NCBI RefSeq assembly: GCF_002154605.1
Contig: NZ_MUNE01000318.1
Location: forward strand, 1 to 64,000
Direction: 5' to 3'
Length of the DNA: 64,000 nucleotides
From: Streptomyces milbemycinicus
GTDB lineage: Bacteria > Actinomycetota > Actinomycetes > Streptomycetales > Streptomycetaceae
Shown: piece by piece, positions 59,479-64,000 of the stretch
Numbering within the stretch: position 1 is the first letter of the stretch
How the letters are laid out: each line of letters begins with the position of its first letter
Notes under the pieces: generated by a model
The model's input: only the letters and a program-made list of their open reading frames with translations
Database searches by the model: none
What the model was told of the DNA's origin: nothing
Translations under genes and position numbers: made by a program

Positions 59479-62400
59479 ATGCGTTACACGCTTCCCTCAC
59501 TGTTCGCCGCGGCCACGGACGCCGCCGCGGACCGACCCGCGGTGTTCACCGACGGCGGATACCGGACCTGGGCGCAGTGGCGTGCGGAGGCGGACGCGCT
59601 GACCCGCGGCCTCCAGGAGCTGGGCGTCGGGCAAGGTGACGTGGTCGCCGTGCACCTGCCCAACTGCTGGGAATTCCTCACCGTCCACGTCGCCGTCGCC
59701 GCCACGGGCGCCGTGATGCTTCCGCTGCACATGGGCCTGGGGGTGAAGGAGCTGCGTTCGCTGCTCGAACGCACCCGGGCCCGGACGCTGGTCCTCACCC
59801 CCGGCCACCAGGGCCTGCCGTGCGGCGAGTTCGTCCGGCAGCTTCTGGAGGGATCGACGGCGCTCAGGCATGTGCTGGTCGCCGACGAAGCGGACGCGGA
59901 TAGCGATGTGTCGTCACTGGGGGCGTTGGTGCGCCGCTGGCGAGGGACCGAGCCGCTGCCCGCGCAGGTCTCGCCGGAGGATCCGTTCGTTCTCCTCCCG
60001 TCCTCCGGTACGACCTCGCTCCGCCAGAAGATCTGCGTGCACACCCATGACGGTCTGCTGGCCAACGCCGCCGCCGTGGCCGCCGACGGTAAGGCGCTCG
60101 GCACCGACACGATCGTCAGCGGCAGCCCGTTCACCCATCTCTTCGGGCTCCTCTCGCTCCATCTCAGCCTGGTGACGCGGGGCAGGCAGGCGCTGCTGCG
60201 CCGGTGGGACGTGGCGGACTTCCTCCGGCTGGCCCGGCAGAGCGAGCCGACCGTGCTCTTCGCCGTACCCGCACAGCTGCGCGATGTCGTCTCCCGGCTG
60301 CGCTCGTCGGCCTACTCGGACGGAGCGGACAGACCGCGGCTGCGCGAGGTACGGGCCGCCGGCGCGGCCGTGCCCGCCACGCTGGTCGAGGACGCCGGGC
60401 GCCTGCTGGGCGCGCGGATGGTCACCCACTGGGGCATGTCCGAGTTGGGCGCGGGCCTGTACACCCGGCCCGATGACCCGCCGGAGGCGGCGACCGGCAG
60501 CATCGGCCGCCCGGTCTCCGGTGGCCGGGCGCGCGTGGTCGCGGAGGACGGTGGCCCATGCGCCATGGGCGAAACCGGGGAACTCCAGTTCCACGGGCCG
60601 TCCCTCTTCCAGGAGTACTTCGAGGACCCGGAGCTGACGCGGAACGCGTTCACCGGCGACGGCTGGCTACGGACCGGCGACCTGGCCAGTGTGAACGAGG
60701 ACGGCACGATCGCCTTCCGGGGCCGCGACGCCGAGGTGATCAACGTCGGCGGGGTGAAGTTCAGCGCGGCGGAGATCGAGGGGCTGCTCGACGATCTGCC
60801 CGGCCTGGGGCTGCTCGCCGTCGTCGGCCGCCCGGACGACCGGCTCGGCGAGTATCCGTGCCTCGCCGTCACCTTGCGCGACGGCGCATCCGTCACCTTG
60901 GACGAGATCACCGGGCATCTGGCCGCCAAGGGGGTGGCCGAGTACAAGATCCCCGTCGAGCTGATCGTGCTCGACGACATGCCGTGCACCCCGACCGGAA
61001 AGATCGCCAAAAGCCGCCTCCCGACGATGCTCGACCACGAGGGACCGGTTGAGCGCACGCCGTGGGCCCGGCGGGTCCTGGCGCTGCCCCCGTCCGAGCG
61101 GCTTCAGCCGGCGCTGGACCTGGTGGGCGAACTCCTGGCCTCGGTGCTCGGGCGGTCCGACCGGATCGGCCCGGACCAGGTGTTCACGGAGTACGGCCTG
61201 AAGTCGCTGACCGCGGTCAGGCTGCGCGCCGGACTCGTCGAGGCCACCGGGCTCGGTCTGCCGACAACCGTCGCCTTCGACCTGCCGACTCCGAACCGGC
61301 TGGCCCGCCACTTGACCGGTCTCCTCACCGGAGAGCGAGACGGGGAGCCGCACGAGCCCGGCGCCGCGGTCCTGTCGCGGTCGTCCGACGAAGAGGATCC
61401 GGTCGTCGTCGTGGGCATGGGATGCCGGCTGCCGGGCGGCGGCGGGTCGCCCGCGGAGTTCTGGGACCTCCTCGCGGCCGGAGAGGAGGCGATCACCGGG
61501 TTTCCCTCCGATCGCGGCTGGGACCTCGCCCCGGACGCCTCGTACACCTCTCGCGGCGGCTTCCTCCCGGGCGCCGCCTGGTTCGACTCCGACTTCTTCC
61601 GGATCGCCCCACGGGAAGCCGTGACGATGGATCCCCAGCAGCGGCTGCTGCTGGAGACGGCGTGGGAGGCGCTGGAACACGCCCGGATCGACCCGGACTC
61701 GCTCAAGGACAGCGAAACCGGGGTCTTCGTCGGCATGATGGCCTCCGACTACGTATCGCGCTGCGCCGGAACGGCCGAGGACGCCGACGGCGGCACGGTG
61801 ACCGGGAACACCGGCGGCGTCGCATCCGGCCGGATCTCGTATGTGCTGGGGCTTCGCGGCCCGTCCCTCACCGTGGACACGGCGTGCTCCTCTTCGCTGG
61901 TGGCCCTGCACCTGGCGGCGCGCTCGCTGCGGGACGGTGAGTGCTCGCTGGCGCTGGTCGGCGGCGCGACGGTCATGTCGACCCCGGCCACCTTCACGGA
62001 GTTCACCCGGCAGCAGGCCCTCGCGGCCGACGGGCGGTGCAAGGCGTTCGCCGCCGCGGCCGACGGGACGGGCTTCTCGGAAGGGGTCGGGGTGCTCGTC
62101 CTCGAACGCCTCTCGGACGCCCGCCGGACCGGCCATCGTGTACTCGGTGTCATCCGGGCCACGGCCGTCAACCAGGACGGAGCCTCGAACGGCCTGACCG
62201 CCCCCAACGGCCAGGCGCAACAACTGGTGATCCGCCGCGCGCTGGCGCAGGCCGGACTCCAAGGGGCCGACGTGGACGTGGTGGAGGCCCACGGCACGGG
62301 CACCAGGCTCGGCGACCCGATCGAGGCGCGGGCGATCCTGGCGGCGTACGGGGAGGACCGCGAAAGCCCGCTGCTGCTGGGCTCGGTGAAGTCGAACATC

Positions 62401-64000
62401 GGCCACACCCAGGCCGCCGCGGGCGTTCTCGGGACAATCAAGATGATCATGGCCCTGCGCCGTGGGGTGGTACCCAGGACCCTGCACGTGGACGAGCCCA
62501 CCCCGCACGTGGACTGGACCGCGGGAGCGGTGCGCCTGGTCACCGAGCCGGTGCCCTGGCCGGAGGCCGGACGGCCGCGCCGCGCCGGTGTCTCGGCGTT
62601 CGGGATCAGCGGTACGAACGCCCATGTCATCGTCGAGCAGGCCCCACCGGATGACGAACGGGCCGAAGAGAGCTCGGTGGCGGGGCAGGGCGCGGTGAAG
62701 GGGCAGGGCGCGGTGAAGAGGGAAGGAGCTGCCTCCGCGGTGCCGCTGATCCTCTCGGCAGCGACACCGCAGGCACTGAGCGATCAGGCCGCACGGGTGC
62801 TCGCCCTCCTGGAGACGGGTGCCGCACCCGCGGATGTCGGCTACTCGCTGGCCGCCACCCGCGCACGGCTCGACCATCGCGCCGTCGTGCGGGGCGCCGA
62901 TCGGGACGACCTGGCCGCGCTTGCCTCCGGGGCGCCCGGTGCCGCGGTGACCGGTCAGGCGGACCTGCGGGGCCGGACCGTGTTCGTCTTCCCCGGTCAG
63001 GGCGCGCAATGGGTCGGCATGGGCGTCGAACTGCTCGGCTCCTCCCCCGCTTTCGCCGCCGCGATGGCGGAGTGCGAGCGCACACTGGCCGAGTTCGTCG
63101 ACTGGTCGTTGACCGAAGTCCTCGGCGACGAATCGGCCCTGCGCAGGGACGAAGTCGTCCAGCCCGCCCTCTTCGCCGTCATGGTCTCGCTGGCACGCCT
63201 GTGGCAGTCCCACGGCGTCGTACCGGACGCGGTGGTCGGCCATTCACAGGGGGAGATCGCGGCCGCGCATATCGCGGGTGTGCTGTCGCTGCGCGACGCC
63301 GTCCGGGCGGTCGTCCGCCGCAGCATGCTCTGCTCCTCCCTGGCCGGCACCGGTCTGCTGCTGTCGGTCGAGGCGGCACACGACGTCGAGCAACGGATCT
63401 CCGGAATGCCGGAAGTGAGCGTCGCCGCGTACAACGGGCCCTCCTCCGTGGTCCTGGCGGGAGACACCGCGTCCGTCACCGCACTGGCCGAGGAGTACCA
63501 GGCCGAGGGGGTACGGGCCCGGGTCATCCCGGTCCGCTACGCCTCGCACTCCGTCCATGTCGAGCCCATCCGGGACCGTCTGCTGGAAGAGCTCGCCGAC
63601 ATCCGCCCGCAACCGGCGCGCATCCCCTGGTACTCGACGGTGACCGGCCGGGTGATGGCAGGCCCGGAGGCCGACGCCCGCTACTGGTACGACAACCTCC
63701 GCCGGCCGGTGCGGTTCGCCCAGGTCGTGGAGACCCTGGCGTCAGCGGGGTTCAGCCACTTCGTCGAGGCCGGCCCCCGCCCCGTGCTCGCCGCCGCGAT
63801 CCAGGAGACGGTGGGCGGATCCGGCCTGGCCCTGGCCACGTTGCGCCGTGATCAGGGCGGTGCCGACCGGTTTACGACATCGCTGGCCGAGGGGTACGTA
63901 CGCGGGCTTGCCGTCGACTGGACGAGCCCGTTCGACGGCAGCGGAGCCCGCCATATCGACCTGCCCACCTACCCCTTCCAGCGCCGCCGCTACTGGGTCG
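59479..64000 (+). CDS. Type I modular PKS, ligase-ACP-KS-AT..., cut by window edge
   Basis: At least 1,507 aa, open at the right edge. ATG 59479 follows AGGAG. Residues 1-520 are a CoA-ligase-type loading domain (VLLPSSGTTSLRQKICVHTH, DGWLRTGDLASVNEDGTIAF, CTPTGKIAKSRLP). An ACP follows with its phosphopantetheine Ser at S576 (EYGLKSLTAV). The KS runs from about 640 with C803 (VDTACSSSLV), H938 (VEAHGTGT) and H976 (SNIGHTQAAAG), so it is active. The AT starts near 1170 with S1256 (VVGHSQGEIAAAH) and YASH at 1354, the methylmalonyl-CoA type. The window ends at PTYPFQRRRYWV, the post-AT linker. Loading ligase domains take a free acid starter, as in rapamycin-type synthases. Confidence 0.93.
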   Translation, partial: MRYTLPSLFAAATDAAADRPAVFTDGGYRTWAQWRAEADALTRGLQELGVGQGDVVAVHLPNCWEFLTVHVAVAATGAVMLPLHMGLGVKELRSLLERTRARTLVLTPGHQGLPCGEFVRQLLEGSTALRHVLVADEADADSDVSSLGALVRRWRGTEPLPAQVSPEDPFVLLPSSGTTSLRQKICVHTHDGLLANAAAVAADGKALGTDTIVSGSPFTHLFGLLSLHLSLVTRGRQALLRRWDVADFLRLARQSEPTVLFAVPAQLRDVVSRLRSSAYSDGADRPRLREVRAAGAAVPATLVEDAGRLLGARMVTHWGMSELGAGLYTRPDDPPEAATGSIGRPVSGGRARVVAEDGGPCAMGETGELQFHGPSLFQEYFEDPELTRNAFTGDGWLRTGDLASVNEDGTIAFRGRDAEVINVGGVKFSAAEIEGLLDDLPGLGLLAVVGRPDDRLGEYPCLAVTLRDGASVTLDEITGHLAAKGVAEYKIPVELIVLDDMPCTPTGKIAKSRLPTMLDHEGPVERTPWARRVLALPPSERLQPALDLVGELLASVLGRSDRIGPDQVFTEYGLKSLTAVRLRAGLVEATGLGLPTTVAFDLPTPNRLARHLTGLLTGERDGEPHEPGAAVLSRSSDEEDPVVVVGMGCRLPGGGGSPAEFWDLLAAGEEAITGFPSDRGWDLAPDASYTSRGGFLPGAAWFDSDFFRIAPREAVTMDPQQRLLLETAWEALEHARIDPDSLKDSETGVFVGMMASDYVSRCAGTAEDADGGTVTGNTGGVASGRISYVLGLRGPSLTVDTACSSSLVALHLAARSLRDGECSLALVGGATVMSTPATFTEFTRQQALAADGRCKAFAAAADGTGFSEGVGVLVLERLSDARRTGHRVLGVIRATAVNQDGASNGLTAPNGQAQQLVIRRALAQAGLQGADVDVVEAHGTGTRLGDPIEARAILAAYGEDRESPLLLGSVKSNIGHTQAAAGVLGTIKMIMALRRGVVPRTLHVDEPTPHVDWTAGAVRLVTEPVPWPEAGRPRRAGVSAFGISGTNAHVIVEQAPPDDERAEESSVAGQGAVKGQGAVKREGAASAVPLILSAATPQALSDQAARVLALLETGAAPADVGYSLAATRARLDHRAVVRGADRDDLAALASGAPGAAVTGQADLRGRTVFVFPGQGAQWVGMGVELLGSSPAFAAAMAECERTLAEFVDWSLTEVLGDESALRRDEVVQPALFAVMVSLARLWQSHGVVPDAVVGHSQGEIAAAHIAGVLSLRDAVRAVVRRSMLCSSLAGTGLLLSVEAAHDVEQRISGMPEVSVAAYNGPSSVVLAGDTASVTALAEEYQAEGVRARVIPVRYASHSVHVEPIRDRLLEELADIRPQPARIPWYSTVTGRVMAGPEADARYWYDNLRRPVRFAQVVETLASAGFSHFVEAGPRPVLAAAIQETVGGSGLALATLRRDQGGADRFTTSLAEGYVRGLAVDWTSPFDGSGARHIDLPTYPFQRRRYWV

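Noticed and set aside
60667-63243. 858-aa minus-strand ORF over the PKS
   Set aside because: Mirror frame of ACP-KS-AT coding sequence, which shows all active-site motifs on the plus strand.
1-64000. Search for tRNA, rRNA, transposase genes and integrase attachment sites
   Set aside because: None could be supported by eye; no transposase-like protein and no tRNA-like cloverleaf with a CCA-type end was seen.

Overview
The window is high-GC actinobacterial DNA, almost certainly Streptomyces: GC-rich third codon positions, many GTG/TTG starts, a DUF5753/DUF397 regulator pair, T7SS-type proteins, a GH92 mannosidase and a modular polyketide synthase (PKS). No rRNA, tRNA or CRISPR array was seen.

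Region 1 (1-18.7 kb) is accessory chromosome. It holds a secreted GH92 alpha-mannosidase behind a LacI-type operator and an XRE/DUF397 regulator pair. A roughly 0.95 kb AT-richer island follows, with a frameshifted gene, lying between two copies of a DUF397 3' end. Next is an RHS polymorphic toxin with its WXG100-like partner. About 1 kb without intact genes carries an AraC fragment and a long palindrome. An oppositely oriented operon of secretion-type proteins with a DUF1023 hydrolase comes next, then an MFS exporter divergent from a MerR regulator around a clear operator.

Region 2 (18.7-33.5 kb) is two leftward operons that look like one catabolic system. The first (24269 to 18678) encodes a Pyr4H2C deaminase-like DapA protein, 4-hydroxyproline 2-epimerase, a GntR regulator and a three-subunit D-hydroxyproline dehydrogenase. 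The second (33428 to 24394) encodes a GH127 beta-L-arabinofuranosidase, a complete Dpp/Opp peptide ABC importer and an Xaa-Pro aminopeptidase. A near-identical 23-bp palindrome precedes each operon. My reading is import and breakdown of arabinosylated hydroxyproline peptides of the plant extensin type.

Region 3 (33.6-40.1 kb) holds an SRPBCC protein, an FdhF/YdeP molybdo-oxidoreductase, a Tat-exported metallophosphoesterase with a LamG tail, a Tat-exported alpha/beta hydrolase, and a scar that fuses the 3' ends of an aldehyde dehydrogenase and a TetR-like gene.

Region 4 (40.1 kb to the right edge) is a biosynthetic gene cluster that continues past the window. It contains a FadD-like ligase, two RidA-fold proteins, an aldo/keto reductase, two paralogous winged-helix regulators, a ThiF/E1-like enzyme followed directly by a formyltransferase, an O-methyltransferase and a CapA-like protein. 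A CreE/CreD-like pair (aspartate to nitrosuccinate to nitrite) follows, then an MHS transporter, an L-aspartate-oxidase-like flavoprotein, a KAS III-like enzyme, a second ligase, and a type I PKS opening with ligase-ACP loading domains and a KS-AT extender with a methylmalonyl-type AT. Three genes carry TTA codons, suggesting bldA control. I infer a nitrite-dependent N-N or diazo step joined to a polyketide; I do not recognise the product.
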